A stretch of DNA of 64,000 bases from Paracentrotus lividus (GCA_940671915.1 CALNVZ010002974.1:16975540-17039539); one strand, 5' to 3'; numbered from the stretch's first letter, positions 38,301-49,775 are shown. Notes: generated from the letters alone by a model not told the origin. Numbers and translations are program-made.

Positions 38301-41300
38301 CGGTTTAAGTCCTAAAGGGTTAACTGCTGTCGATAACGATTATTTCTGAGCAAAATACATGGCCAAAAAATAGATCGATCGCACAGTTGATTTCTAGTGT
38401 AAAATATGATGCTTGGTGATCTAAAAAAAAAAAAAAAATCTCCCCCCCCCCAAATACAATCTTTTTCATCTTTAGATCTAGATTTTTAGCCCTTTTTTTT
38501 TTTTTTTTTTTTTTTTAGCAGCAAAATCGGAACATTTGTGGGCTTATCGCATAGTGCACATGCTGGTGTGTGTTTGTTGTGATTGTGTGTTTGTTGAGTG
38601 CTGTGATACAGCTGCAGCCGCTGAGCGATTTCTCTGCCTTTCATCATCTTTTCAGCGATTTCTTTTGAATACATAAAAATGAATCATTGGCTGCACTTTT
38701 TCAGGGCTTTTTTTTACTTATTCTTCTTTGTATTCATTATTTATTAGGAAGTTTGTTTTTGTTTTGTTTTGTTTTTTTTTTAGTTGCCAAAAAGGGGGTG
38801 CGGCCTATACAGCTCCGCGGCCTTATCGCCGGCAAATACAGTACTGTACATGTAAACTATACATGTATAATACATGATATTCATTATTCACAATAAAGGA
38901 AAAATATTAGGTGATATGCATGTCGTGCTGTACATAACATGGAAATTGGAATTGTGCATTCGGGTATTTGTGCATTCAATTGAAGAAAAATTTGCCAAGT
39001 TCTGTAGTAACTGAAAATTTACATGGATTATATTCCTCCTAAATTCAGCTAACCAATGATTAATTTGTAAAACACTAGAGCATGCATACCCTTCTTGCAA
39101 TGTCTCTATGTCCGAGTCTGCACCAACCGAGAGTTCATCATCAGATTTATGTCTACTGACATCATGTCCTTTCTTTAATTCTTCCCTTGACCTTCCGTCT
39201 TTGTTATAATCACTTTTATTGTCCGATTTACTCCTGCGTCGCTTTTCCATCTCTGAAGAAAATTTGTTTTGATGACTCCTGTCTTCCTCATTAGATTTAG
39301 ATTTGTCCCTCTTCTCCTCCACCTCATCTCTATGATCTCTGTGCCTGTTGCTCTCTCGTGGACTTTGTCTTGAAGATGATCTGTGTTTTGGACTTGGAGA
39401 TCTTCTACCCATCCTTCCACGCTCACCTCCTCTATCATCCCGTCTTCTACCTTTCTTCTCTCTTTCTGGACTTGAAGAAGATTCGCTAGTAGATCCGGCA
39501 TCACTTGAATCCCTGTCGCTACAGAAAGGTTGTAAGAGATGGCAAATTAGATTCTACACAACCATATTGTGGGATTAAGGACAATTGCAATTTCAGCAAT
39601 AGGGCACTGTTGCATAAATACTTACTGTCATAGTAACATTGCCATTAATGGTAACTGCCCTGGTAATGTTATTCAAAAACCAATCAAACTTCAGCATTTC
39701 ATGAAAGTTTCCATTAATAGCATCTTACTATAGTTGTAACTCTTTATGTAACAGGATCTAGATCTAGAATTTAGGTCAACTGACTCATACTGTGTATGTG
39801 CACAAAAGAGGTTGATCAAAGATTAATATCTGAGCCCAAGTAGGACTATGGTCAATTTTGCCCACTGAATTTTTTTTGTGCAATAGGTTTTGACTCTTGA
39901 AACTAAGCCCTAGTAGATGAATTTATCTTTCTCAGGGAAAACTTTTAAACAAAACTTGAAAGAGATCCCTATCTTAAAAAAGAAAAACACCTGTGATATT
40001 TTCCCCAAACTCTGCAAAATTTGGCGGTAAACTTTTTATGACATGATTGAAACATCAAATACTTTTTACCCAAGATCTTAAGAAGTCACAAAGAAAATTT
40101 AACATTACTCCACCCAGTGATGAATTTGGTAAAGGTATGACGATGTAGAATGCACTGGCGTACACTTCTTCATCTTCTTCTTGATGAGTACAGTCCAAAA
40201 TCTGGTGTACTTTCATACTATTTGGTAGGTCAGGTGTGTGGCACTTTGACAATCCAATTACAAGCGCAAATCACAACTTCACAAAGTTCTAACTTTCGAG
40301 CTAAGAGTTGAGAGATGTTGATGCGCAAAAACAGAAACGCCAGCCTTGAAAACGCAGAGCGAGCCTGATCCACCGCCAGCTTTTGCTTGTCAGCATTGTA
40401 CCAGACTTTTTCAGGTGAAGATTGTTCTAATCAGCCATCTTCATACCCACAAAGCACAAAGATAGGGATAGGTTGCCCAAAAACGCGTTTTCTGACACGG
40501 GAGGCACAGCTTTGCATGCATGTCTCATCTTGACAAGCGGTGAGTTTTTCTTCCTATTTCTTTAAGTAGATTTTGTGAAATAGCGTTAGTTTAAAACTGT
40601 GTTCGTTAGTGTTTTTAGAATCTATCGCAGCTAGCATGTATAAAGTCAGTTCAATATGGGGTCTTGGCTGTGAGTGCCATGTGAAAGCATGAGATTGCCA
40701 AATCTCGATGCATCTCGCGTGCAGCATGCAGAAAAAGTGGCTGGATATCATCATTATTTCTGTTATTTCTATTCGCACGCTACTCAGCAAGCAGCATTTG
40801 GAGATCATGTGATAATTATGTGATCGGTGCGATGAACAAATTGGCAATAAGGATCGGTACTCCCAAATAAAAAGCAAAAAGGCTCTGACAATCACAAATC
40901 ATACATTAAAAAAAGTTCAATGTTTCATTTAGCATGTACATGACTTAAAACTCACTTTAAAATCTCAGAAAGCGCAAAAAACAGCCCACTTACCGTGTTG
41001 ACAATTTCAATGAGAAAGCTGTCTCTGCATGAGCTATCGATAGTCAAATGATCATCATGTGTGCACGCAACATAGTATGCCCTGTTACGTTAGGGCTTCT
41101 GTACAGCAGGCATGGGAAATGCCCGCACACACGGAAAACGAGAGAAATTCACAGAAAAATCAAAGGAGGACCATTTGACTTTATTTTGACAAGCCATTTC
41201 TATGCCTCTAAAATCTAATCGTTTGTTTATTGGGGGACTATATATCAAGGACGTATGGATAGACACATAACTAAACAGCCATAAAATGCCAAAGACTCTG

Positions 41301-44300
41301 ATTTAACGACACATGTTATCACTCAAAATATAGGGGGAAAAACGAGGTAAATTTCGATAACAATGCCTAAAAATCAGTAGGGTAGTGCGCCCAGTATTCG
41401 GTGCCTTAAGAGGAAATCGGCGATAATATGAAAACTTACCTCCTCTATCTGACGATCCACCCACCAGAAGAATGAAAAGAGCGTCATCTTGCGTTTATGG
41501 GGGTACCTAATAAGGCCAATCTTTATCAATGACTTGTCAATGTTCTCCAAATTCAAAATAATTTTAACAGTTCAAACTTCAAGTTCAAGAGACAACATTT
41601 GTCAACACAGGTAGGTACCCCCACAAACGCAAGATGGCGCTTTCACGTACACATGCAAATTGGTACACAAAAATCGGCATCTCGAGAACAAAAGACACTT
41701 CCGATATCGCCTGGGAAATGCGAATGCTGTGCCATGGATTTGGTGAGTTTTTTTTTATTTTGTAATTGCCCCAGAATTATTGATTATGTATAGTCATGTT
41801 TACGAGTTTAACAAACGGGATAAAGTCATTATCAACCTCCTAAACCCAGAAATTTTCCCCTGAAAATGTTACAAAGTTCTAGTACTCATTTTGAGGCATT
41901 GTTATCGAAACTTACCTCGTTTTTTCCCCTATATTTTGAGTGGTAAGATGTGTCGTTAAATTAGAGTCTTTGGCATTTTATAACTGTTTACTTATGTGTC
42001 TATCCATATGTCCTTGATATATCGTCCCACAATGAACAAACAATTAGATTTTAGAGGCATAGAAATGGCTTGTCAAAGTAACAGTCAAATGGTCCTCCTT
42101 TGATTTTTCCGTGAATTTCTTTTGTTTTCCGCGTGTGCGGGGGCATGTCCCGTGCCTGCTGTACAGAAGCCCGATCGTAACAGAGCTCACTTTGTTGCGT
42201 GCGCACATGATGATCGTTGGACTACTGATGGCTCATGCAGAGACAGAGCTTTTCTCATTGAAATTTTCAACACGGCAAGTGGGCTGTTTTAGCTGGGTTT
42301 TTTGCGCTTTCCGAGATTCTAAAGTGAGTTTTAAGTCATGTACATGCTAAATGAAACATTGAACTATTTTTTAATGTATGATTTGTGACTGTCAGAGCAT
42401 TTTTGCTTTTTATCTGGGAGTAGGGTAGCGCCCCCAGTATTCGGTGCCTTAAGGGGAAATCGGTGATAGTATAAAAACTTACCTCCTTTATCTGACGATC
42501 CACCCACCAGAAGAACGAAAAAATTATACTCTAAAAGATTATCAAAATCTTTTAAAATATTTAATTATGATTTTAAAAATATCGCTGATAGAAAGGAGAT
42601 GTTTTCCGCCCGGCAATTGGTTTTGCAGACTGAAAAACCCCCGATGCGAAGCGCCACAACACAAAACCCCGATAATGTGTAGGCACCGCACTCAATGTCT
42701 CGGCGAAACCGAAAAGTGGCTAGCGCCCCCTCTTGACAAGGTTGTGTGGTTTTTTTAGGATTGCAAAACATGTGGGGCGAGATGAAAAAATTCGCTGCGA
42801 CCAAAGAATAAGTGGAAGTTCCCCGTCATTCTCATACCAAATTCATGGTAGCAGCGCACAGCATTACTTCACAACGCAACCCGAAAGAGCGGCCAGCTCG
42901 TTAGCGTTTTCGCTAAGAAACGCTAAAGTGGAAATATCTCCGTGATGACGTCCAATTCAGAGTAAGTTTGCAATCTCGTTTTATATTGTGATTGTGTGAT
43001 TTTTTGTGGTGTGTTTGATGAAAGTTTGATGATTGTTTTGTGAAAGTTTGAAGGCTGATGTGTTTGTGTTTTTTTTGTTAAAGAAGTTGAAGTAGCTAAC
43101 AACCGATTACCGGGAGGGAACCGGGCACTGGGCGCGCTACCCTACCTAACAGTCATGACAGTGTAACACAGCAAAATGAAAAAAAAGATACCAAAAAATG
43201 ACAAGACTGAATTGGTGAATATCAAACGCAGCTTGTTGGCGACAAATGACCCTTATCCTAAGCATTTCCCATAACCCTCGAACCTTACGATTACGGGATG
43301 GAGTTGGGCCGTACACGCCCCCCGCCCCCTCCACGGAGAAAAGTCTACCATTCCGCTTTTACAGAAATAGAGAACAATGCATTCTGATTGTTGGGCGCTC
43401 TGATTAGCTACTGGTAGCTATCGCGAGGAGCTCCGCCTCCTGGTTGCGATGACTGAAGTGCGTTTACCGTAACTGAACAACGCGATTCAGCTGTTCCCGA
43501 TAAAGACCGCTTTGTCGTGCGCGCTGTCAATTCATAACCAAAGTGGACCAATTTCGCAAGAAAAACTGCAAGACTCGACTTCACAAAAGGTTAAGCGTAG
43601 ACCCACTCTTTCAATATTTTTTAGAACAAAGAAGAGAAATATAAAAAGGAACTTCAACGAATCCACTGTCGGACTACGCCCAACATTTGAAAACGGGGTC
43701 TAACTTGTCATTGTTAACGTTAACAAGTTAAAGTTAGATCTAACAATAGATCTAACGTTAACGTTAAGTTAAGTTAACTAACTTTGTTAACTGTTAAAGA
43801 AATGAGGACTTACCAAAAAGGCCATGCGTTTTAAGTTGGGCCCATGTTGTGTGACACACTCAAAATTTGTACTAATCGTGCGCATTTCCATGAAAGTGGC
43901 AGTAACTTTTTAAAAATTTATATTAACCCCACATAAGTATACATTTTCCGGAAGCTGATTGTCTGAGGAGATCAGAAATGTGCTTAAAATTAACATATGT
44001 GGCGCCCTTGAAAGGTTAGGAATCTTAAAGCCTGAAAAAATCATGAAAAAAGATGGCTTTGGAAAAAAAAATTGCAAAAAAATACTGCTTACCCTACAAC
44101 ATTATTTACTGCAGAATTGAACTTGTCACATTTAGAGCTTTCCAAACATGTATAACTTTCTATATCCTGGTGGAGTTTACCGCATTTTGCTCCAGGCTGG
44201 AAAGATGACTTCGAAAATTTCAATTTTTTAAAGAAAATGTACCTTGTTGCCGTGTTCTAAGTACTGTAACTCGCTGTTTAAGATACTAGACATGTAATGA

Positions 44301-45894
44301 AGAATCCTATATAAGCTGGTAAGGCAGAGAGAAGTAGCAAAGTAGTACTGACATGTGAAAGTCCCTTTATCTTTGTAAACATTAACCATAATGTCCTATA
44401 TAAGAGCCCTTTAGCTACATAAAGAAATTGTCATTCATATAGTACAGTCAAAATATACTAAAGTGTACAACACTAAACTGTTTATGACTACTTTTATGGA
44501 TCATAAACAAGCTAAATTACATGTTGCAAGTGTTTCAGAAGGGTGAATGCATTTCAATTGAAAAAAAAATACTCTGAACATGATTTAACTCTGTTTTACA
44601 GCACATGTATGGCAGTGTATGGTATTTCCGGACGCCTTTATTTCAGTCCCTTAAAAAGGACAATTAGTGGAAATAAAGTCTAGAAAAATTCGCACTAGTT
44701 TCCAAATATTATGAAAACTATAATTATGGTAAAATTATTTGATATTTTAACCGTTTTTGTTTTGTCGCACTTGCCGCATACCCCTCTACGAAAAACAATT
44801 ATTTTTGCGTGTCAAAAATTGCATTATGATTCCGGAGCCGCATCCTCTCTATGGCCATACAACGTTATAATTGCGTGTTGTTTATCGATGTTAATAATCT
44901 CGATATCTATCGTCTCGATCACGCTCGCGCGATCGTTTTGATTGGAAAACTATGCAATATTCACAAAATTTGCAAAAGACACCACTGCACGTCAACATTC
45001 GAAGCGGACGCCGAGAGATTGAAATTCGGCAAAAGAGGTCATTTTATCATCAGAAAACATAGACCTATCAATTGTTTATGCATTGAAGGTATGCAATATG
45101 AAATTTTAAGCATTTTCTATCATTTTAATAGATATAGGTAAAACTGAGATTTTTCGCCTCATTTAAGAAATCTTGTTCCATGTATTGGTGTGTGGAATTT
45201 AACTGCAACGTTCTACGCGCACAAAATTGCTGTAGTTCGCAGAAATATGTGCGTCCGGAATTATAATAGTGTCCGGTAATACAATGCGTCACTATACATA
45301 TTTGCTGCGCGGCTCCTCCTGCGCGGCTCCTCCTCACACCTGACTCTCGTTAATTAACAGTAATTAAAAAGCAATGATGAAATTTTAACATTTTTTAAAA
45401 CATGTATTTTGTTGCCCTACATGAGAGCTTTAATTTAAGACCAAATTCAGCTATATAGCTTGAATAGTTTTTAGCAAATCAATAAACAAAATCAAATTTG
45501 AGGAGCAGATGTCACAACTCCACCTTTTTAAGGGCCCAACTCAAAACGCATGGCCAAAAATAAATGACGAATCTAAATTTTATTGTGACTATTGTTCATT
45601 GGAAGGCACAATGGTAGTTGTATTTCATATGCTAAACGTGATCATTCGAGCGTCGTGCATAAATTATTAAATTATTGAGTAAACATTTCTACGTGCCCTC
45701 CTCTTTTGATTATGGGGTCCCTGACCGGAAACCCCTTCCAAATATCCTTTCATTCACACAGTCTCACAGTCTCTGCTCCAACAAAGCTGCGACAAAAGTT
45801 TCAGCTTGCTTGCTGCCATGCACTTGCAGCATAAATTTAGATATTTAAATAGTCTAAATGAAAGAAAACAAGTTTACCTGTCTGATTCTGACAT
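20925..45894 (-). CDS. CWC22: CWC22 spliceosome-associated factor, 19 exons
   Basis: Exons, high to low: 45,878-45,894; 39,090-39,518; 37,504-37,662; 36,596-36,913; 36,013-36,249; 35,347-35,508; 34,701-34,830; 33,786-33,879; 32,475-32,603; 31,746-31,881; 30,916-31,122; 30,285-30,434; 29,741-29,886; 28,795-28,872; 28,091-28,243; 27,553-27,680; 25,506-25,607; 24,540-24,859; 20,925-23,983. All junctions are GT-AG and in phase, except that exon 7 needs one base less. The result is about 2,050 residues: an SR/RD-rich N-terminus to residue 410, TGGAYIPP at 419-426, MIF4G about 440-625, MA3 about 735-850, then a 1,000-residue charged tail. Vertebrate CWC22 has about 900 residues. The protein acts in nuclear pre-mRNA splicing and its MIF4G domain delivers eIF4A3 to nascent exon junctions; the GLVNK segment matches the eIF4A3-contact loop. 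The 17-base first coding exon (MSESD) is the least certain part. Confidence 0.92.
23994..24055 (-). repeat. 62-base homopolymer at CWC22 last-exon acceptor
   Basis: Poly-A on the plus strand, so poly-T in the transcript sense, ending 10 bases before the acceptor AG of the last CWC22 exon. It forms an extreme polypyrimidine tract. Its true length is uncertain because homopolymers assemble poorly. Confidence 0.85.
25285..25412. mobile_element. Foldback MITE, family 3, copy 2
   Basis: 128 bp with ends AAGGACAACTACCCC and TACATGTAGTTGTCCT. It is the same family as 19,049-19,172, with ATTACCCCC/GGGGGTAAT pairs inside. It lies in CWC22 intron 17. Confidence 0.8.
25888..27378 (-). mobile_element. 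Helitron-like element with 147-bp internal repeats, copy 1
   Basis: On the minus strand the element ends with a hairpin (CGACCGTGCGCGGTCG), nine bases, then CTAG followed by T, the layout of a Helitron 3' end. The other end has a second hairpin (ATGCCTCCGCC pairing with GGCGGAGGCAT around a GGTGG/CCACC stem) and a CCGT tetranucleotide run. Between them lie about eight units near 147 bp with CAAGTTTGAAGTTGATCC and TGACCTTTGACCTCATGACC segments. It fills CWC22 intron 16. No open frame is present, so it is non-autonomous. Confidence 0.7.
27553..29886 (-). CDS. CWC22: CWC22 exons 13-16, MA3 domain
   Basis: Four exons encode the second helical domain: [58 protein letters not shown], and [20 protein letters not shown]. 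This is the MA3 fold typical of eIF4G and PDCD4 relatives and contributes to CWC22 docking in the spliceosome. An acidic Ser/Glu loop (exon 12, 30,285-30,434) links it to MIF4G, as in other animals. Confidence 0.94.
30916..35508 (-). CDS. CWC22: CWC22 exons 6-11, MIF4G domain
   Basis: These six exons carry the best-conserved block: [88 protein letters not shown] and [20 protein letters not shown]. All are near-identical to vertebrate CWC22 in order and spacing. This HEAT-repeat domain holds eIF4A3 in its open, RNA-free form before exon-junction-complex assembly. Introns carry MITEs, a CAT microsatellite and a partial copy of exon 7. Confidence 0.95.
31509..31680. mobile_element. MITE-like inverted-repeat element in CWC22 intron 10
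   Basis: The left segment CTCAGGCGACAATTGCTCC mirrors the right GGAGCAATTGTCTCAGGAG. An AT-rich centre with CCCTAACCC-type words separates them. There is no coding capacity. Confidence 0.6.
32180..32458. repeat. CAT/ATG trinucleotide microsatellite
   Basis: About 280 bases of CAT/CAC triplets with minor interruptions. On the minus strand it becomes a GAT array that begins 17 bases after the donor of CWC22 exon 9. Long open frames on both strands (Asp-rich, Ile/Thr-rich, Met-rich) are repeat translations. Confidence 0.95.
33536..33769. mobile_element. MITE-like element, family 4, copy 1
   Basis: About 234 bp, opening TACTGTATTCGCTGTTATTT and closing with the inverse CGAATACAGCA. It shares internal TTCGCGCTGAGC and ATGTACCGCGAA segments with the copy at 61,293-61,510. 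It ends 16 bases short of the exon 8 donor of CWC22. Confidence 0.75.
34595..34684 (-). pseudogene. Partial duplicate of CWC22 exon 7
   Basis: About 90 bases immediately downstream of exon 7 repeat its 3' two thirds: an open [20 protein letters not shown] reading matches [20 protein letters not shown] of the real exon. It keeps a donor (GGATC, then GTATGT) in the phase exon 8 expects. It lacks the 5' part of the exon and any acceptor, so it is probably a decaying tandem duplicate rather than a usable alternative exon. Confidence 0.8.
35771..35843 (-). repeat. tRNA-like SINE head
   Basis: On the minus strand, GTTGGCTCAATTAGTAACAT resembles a tRNA A box and D arm, and GGGATCGAATCC resembles a B box about 35 bases later. 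The arms pair only partly. It is best read as a tRNA-derived SINE fragment in CWC22 intron 5. Confidence 0.45.
37780..38844. mobile_element. Inverted-repeat DNA transposon, non-autonomous, in CWC22 intron 2
   Basis: The left end GTACCGTATTTGCCAGCGTA mirrors the right end, which on the opposite strand reads GTACTGTATTTGCCGGCGAT. The inverted repeats extend over 25-30 bp with mismatches, around 1.06 kb. The interior holds poly-T and poly-A runs and no transposase frame. Confidence 0.7.
39090..39518 (-). CDS. CWC22: CWC22 exon 2, SR-rich N-terminus
   Basis: Spliced to the short first exon it reads [14 protein letters not shown] and continues with RS, SP and KR motifs ([16 protein letters not shown]). 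This is an SR-type nuclear, phosphorylation-prone tail. Phase 2 on both sides matches exons 1 and 3. Confidence 0.85.
40860..42420. repeat. Large inverted duplication, arms about 510 bp
   Basis: The left arm 40,860-41,368 is matched in inverse orientation by 41,893-42,420; both contain a CATGTACATGACTTAAAACT segment, a CTGTACAGCAGGC/GCCTGCTGTACAG segment and a ACGAGGTAA/TTACCTCGT segment. The spacer carries a smaller inverted pair (GGGGGTACCT near 41,500 and AGGTACCCCC near 41,612). It lies in CWC22 intron 1. Arms differ by scattered substitutions, so the event is not very recent. Confidence 0.8.
42420..43145. mobile_element. Inverted-repeat transposon of about 726 bp
   Basis: It starts GTAGGGTAGCGCCCCCAGTA and ends with the inverse, read on the other strand as GTAGGGTAGCGCGCCCAGTG. 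It directly abuts the right arm of the large inverted duplication. A direct repeat of its first 100 bases lies at 41,377-41,473, next to the left arm. There is no transposase frame. Confidence 0.7.
43820..45555. mobile_element. Non-autonomous DNA transposon of 1.74 kb
   Basis: Terminal inverted repeats of about 25 bp: GGCCATGCGTTTTAAGTTGG then GCCC on the left, and on the right, in inverse, GGCCATGCGTTTTGAGTTGG then GCCC. Both ends are flanked by short A runs. Open frames inside are short and show no transposase motif. It lies in CWC22 intron 1, close to exon 1. Confidence 0.78.
45878..45894 (-). CDS. CWC22: CWC22 first coding exon (17 bases)
   Basis: ATG TCA GAA TCA GAC AG, then a GTAAAC donor. 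Joined to exon 2 it gives an unbroken acidic start, MSESDSDRDSSD, in the correct phase. The start is chosen because exon 2 has no in-frame start before its conserved SR region and because this is the only short exon upstream with a fitting phase. Confidence 0.62.
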
Positions 45895-47325
45895 GATTCC
45901 TGATCGTTGTAAAAGTGAATTTACCCCAGGAAAACGTTTCAAAAAATCATTTTCCCAATGACATCAGTCTGCTTGATCGCATTCAAACTCGATACTCTAT
46001 CCGAAATTCACTCTATCGTACTAGCTCGTTCATTGATGTTGTATGTATACCGCAATCGTAAGCCTCAAAGTAAGGTCATTAATATTCATGATTTCTTCTG
46101 CGCTAGTCTTTTCCTCGTTCGTTCTCTCAAATACAAACACACCGAGAAATATATTAGGCGTTAATAATATCTCTATGGCCATTTCCCATCTCCTTGATTT
46201 TATGAACTCATGTAAAGATTTGACGGAAGTCAATTTGTCCTGCTTATCGGTTATCCGTATACTTCTGCTATCCTTGACAATAGTTATTACCTATTTCGTT
46301 CCCTTTTCAATCTCTCATAGTCTCTTACTCCTTACCGGTTTTGATTTGATTTGATTTGATTTATGATTATGTAAAGTATAAACAACATTCAGCTTGACGG
46401 GATGACCCATGAAAGCTCTAGCTTATTTACCATATGTGGTCCCATTATCATTTTGTATTTTGCTAATTAGTACCAATTATAGCATAATTGTATTTTGAGC
46501 TTCTGATTATGATAGTTGGTCGAAGTCATAGCATTATTCTACCCTTTTTATTGTTATTAATTTTTGTATCGTTGTTTTTCATTGTTTTTTTTTTAATTGT
46601 ACAGCGCGTATCGAAAAAATGAAATAAAATAAATAAATAAAAATAAAAAAAGAAGAAGTTCTAAGAAGAAGAAGAAAAAAAAGAGACTAGCCTAGCCTAA
46701 TTCATTTTTATTCCCAGCTAGGCTATTTTTACTATTTGAATTTATCATATATTTTGATGACGAACTCCTCAACTTTGCAATGATACTTTCTTCAATCATA
46801 AATTATGTAAGCCTAACACCCGATCAATTGCAAATGAAGTGAAACAAAATCCACTTAATGTATTTAGAAAGCTCATCATCTCAACAGTCAATATATGACA
46901 CACACACCACCACACACACACACACACACACCCACACGCACACACACACCACACACACACACACAAACACACACAGAACTCATACACACAGCACACACAC
47001 ACCAACATACAAAAGAGAGTCCAAAAATGCATGCTCATGGCCCTTTTTTATATTATGACGGGTGTGGGCCATATGGGTCGAAATTACGAGTAATCAGCGA
47101 ACAAAGTTATGAATTAATAACAAAAGTCAGAAATGAACATCAATATAAGTAAAATATAATGGTCAAACTTTTTTGTGTCACATATTATTGACGTTTGTTT
47201 CTAGTTTTTATTTTGTTTTTGTTTTTGTTTAAATAGCCGATTTATGCCATTATTATTGATTTTGACCTGATGGCGTCCATAAGCAAGTGATACATGATGA
47301 TCAGCCTCATGTATGTGTTCTTTAG
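45895..47325. other. CWC22 upstream region with simple repeats
   Basis: Contains the presumed CWC22 promoter just above 45,895, with an ATF/CRE-like TGACATCA at 45,959-45,966. Further out are a TTTGA pentanucleotide run (46,341-46,363), an A-rich AAGAAG tract (46,620-46,690) and a CA microsatellite (46,896-47,003). No exon is seen. Confidence 0.5.
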
Positions 47326-47567
47326 GGCAAGTCCAAGCTATTTTGCATTGCAGAGAAAATTATGTACAAAAAATGTAGTTTTTGCAAATCCTTTGATCGA
47401 AACCCAGTCCTTGAGTATATTATAGAAGGTACACACAAAAAACAAGAACTAGTTTCCATGAGTAAACCCGTTTGCCTACTCTTGGAGGGCGAGTGGCTTT
47501 TATTCGTATATCACGTATTTTTTACTTCAGAATTGTGTTTCTGTTAAAAGTACACACCGCTCTTCCA

Positions 47568-47657
47568 GAACATGTAAGTAATAAGGGATACTCAAGAAAA
47601 AAATTATGAGTATATATAATTTTTTTCTTGAGTATCCCTTAGTAACTTTACATGTTC
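47568..47657. repeat. 90-bp perfect-looking hairpin
   Basis: GAACATGTAAGTAATAAGGG on the left is inverted at the right as CCCTTAGTAACTTTACATGTTC. The arms, about 40 bases, meet at a TATATA centre. Confidence 0.85.
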
Positions 47658-48877
47658 AATTGCGTAAAACAATTGTGCAAGTGAGTTTCTCTTCAACTTG
47701 GTACGGCTTGGTGGATGATCGGGTGAAAAACTAACAATCGAGTAAAGTGAGAATTGCTGAGAAATTTCTATATAGCCTGTAATTCACTAGATGAGTAAAC
47801 TACGACAGTCTTCGTACGTCTCAAAGTCTCGTGAAAGTCTTTGAGAGTAATTTACTGGCTATGCGGTACTTTTACATGTTGGCGTCCGCGGTACGCCTAC
47901 TCGGATCACGAGTACGGACATCGACACTGCACACGAGGTATGTTTACGCGTACGTACGTAATGTGTAGCGGAACGGAGATCGAGAGCGGAGAGCCTGCAT
48001 GCTCTTATTGTGCTTTTGGGTGAGTCCTATTTCCTTTTTGTTTGTTTGTTTGCCTGTTTTTATAATGATATTTGGAATGTTCCGACGATATAACAGTGCG
48101 TCCCAAAAAGAACTATACACTTTGAAATGGCTGCCAAATAAAAAAATATATGATTTTAGGTAATGAATTTACATGTTATGGGAAAGCTCATTATCCCAAA
48201 TTTCATATGACATCAAAAAGTCCGAAAATAAGTCATGCATGAAATGAGCAGCGTTCACTTTTGTAAAGGGTATGAAAATTAGGGTGCGCAGGAATTGCCC
48301 TACCAATTGTATGAAGAAAGTCATTTGGAGCTTATGGAATTGAGGATGATATGCAGAATTACTGATCAATTATTGATGAGTTGGGGTTTACTAAGTGAAA
48401 TTGTGGAATTGGGGATTACATTTTCAAGCATGAGTGAACAGGGATATGTATTTCCTATTATAACCATTGTAACTTCCAAGGTTTATTCAGTGGTGTGTTA
48501 GTGGTAGTCAGGATGGGTGCAGAACAGGTGAGATGCAGCTTAAGATTTTGGATCAGTTTGATGATCGTTTTCATGACTTTTGGATTGTCTGAATGTCTAA
48601 CATCAGTGACGTTCTCTTTTTTTTCAACAAACATTTTTAGAGTATTCAATTTACATAAACCTGGATATTAAGTAATTCAATGAGAAGATAATCTTACAGT
48701 AATTGAAATGTGGGACAGGCATATTATGATTCTTTACTATCCATTGAAGGGATTATTCAAAGTCACTGATGTTTAACCCCCCCCCAAAAAAAAAAAAAAA
48801 AAAGAAAGAAAGAAAGAAAGAAATGATAACAGCACTGTAGCATCGAATTAGCACATTACAAAATAAAGATTAGAGAA

Positions 48878-49171
48878 TTAGAGTCTTCTTCTTCTCGAGT
48901 CCTTTCTCTCAATTTTGTTTATTTGTGAATTAGAATGTGATTCAAACTCTGCCTTTAGATACTGAACGCGGCGATCCATTAGGCGAAAGGGTAGTAGAAT
49001 CAGCTGGGGAACAGGGAGAAGGTAGGAGAGGGCATTGTGGAGGTGACTCATGGTCTCCTCCTCTCCGCATCCGCACTGGCTGTCCTTCAGTGTTGATGCC
49101 CATTTGACCATTAGAAGCCTGCAACGGCAACTCCCAGCTCGCAAGCGGTTAAACACAGCCAGAAAGGCCAA
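48878..49171 (-). pseudogene. LINE (non-LTR retrotransposon) C-terminal fragment
   Basis: A minus-strand frame reads VFNRLRAGSCRCRLLMVKW, then CGCGEEETMSHL. This pattern (RLR-G-(x)n-C then C-CG-E-T--H) is typical of the tail of LINE polyproteins after the reverse transcriptase, with its zinc-knuckle-like CxC..H residues. Upstream reverse-transcriptase motifs are absent, so only a short dead remnant is present. Confidence 0.65.
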
Positions 49172-49639
49172 GGTTCACGGAATCCTGGTGGGGGAGGACT
49201 CTTTTGGACTGTGTTGACACTGTGTGGTGCAGAGAATTAGAGTAAAAAACTGACATGTTAATTTCACATAATTTGTGTTGCACTGTCATATTCCTTTACA
49301 AAATCCAAATTGCTAAAATGACTTGATAGTTGGTTGGTTGATCAATTGAGTTGGAGTGATTTATTTGAATACAGGTAATGACATGGTGATTGAAATAACT
49401 GTATGAACATGATGTAATTCTTGATTGATTAGTTGAAACATTTGGAGACTGGTACACTGTTGATTATTAAAACGATTGCCATCTGGGTGTTGTCTAAATT
49501 ATGTGACTGATTGATTGATAGATTGATAGATTGGCATCAACAATCCCAATTTGGGTAAATGTGAGTAGATTGGGATGCGGGGAGGTAGTCAGGATATTTG
49601 GAGTAGAAACCAATGAATATGAATGGTCAAAACACACCC

Positions 49640-49775
49640 ATGCAAAAAGAGAGAGATAGATAGAGAAAGAGGGAGGGAGACAGGGAGAGAAAGGAAGAAG
49701 AGAGAGGGAGGAAGACAAAGAGAGAGAGTGAGAGAAAAAGAGGGAGGGAGAAAAAGGGAAGAGAGAGAGAGATTA
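49640..49775. repeat. GA-rich microsatellite
   Basis: About 135 bases of GA/GGA repeats (AGAGAGAGATAGATAGAG type). The Arg/Glu and Ser/Leu frames over it are repeat translations. Confidence 0.9.

Noticed and set aside
44711..45141. Two overlapping plus-strand frames as a transposase
   Set aside because: Composition is weak, no DDE, zinc-finger or recombinase motif is visible, and they do not fill the element.
46796..47152. Thr/His- and Cys/Val-rich open frames
   Set aside because: They are translations of a CA/GT dinucleotide repeat.
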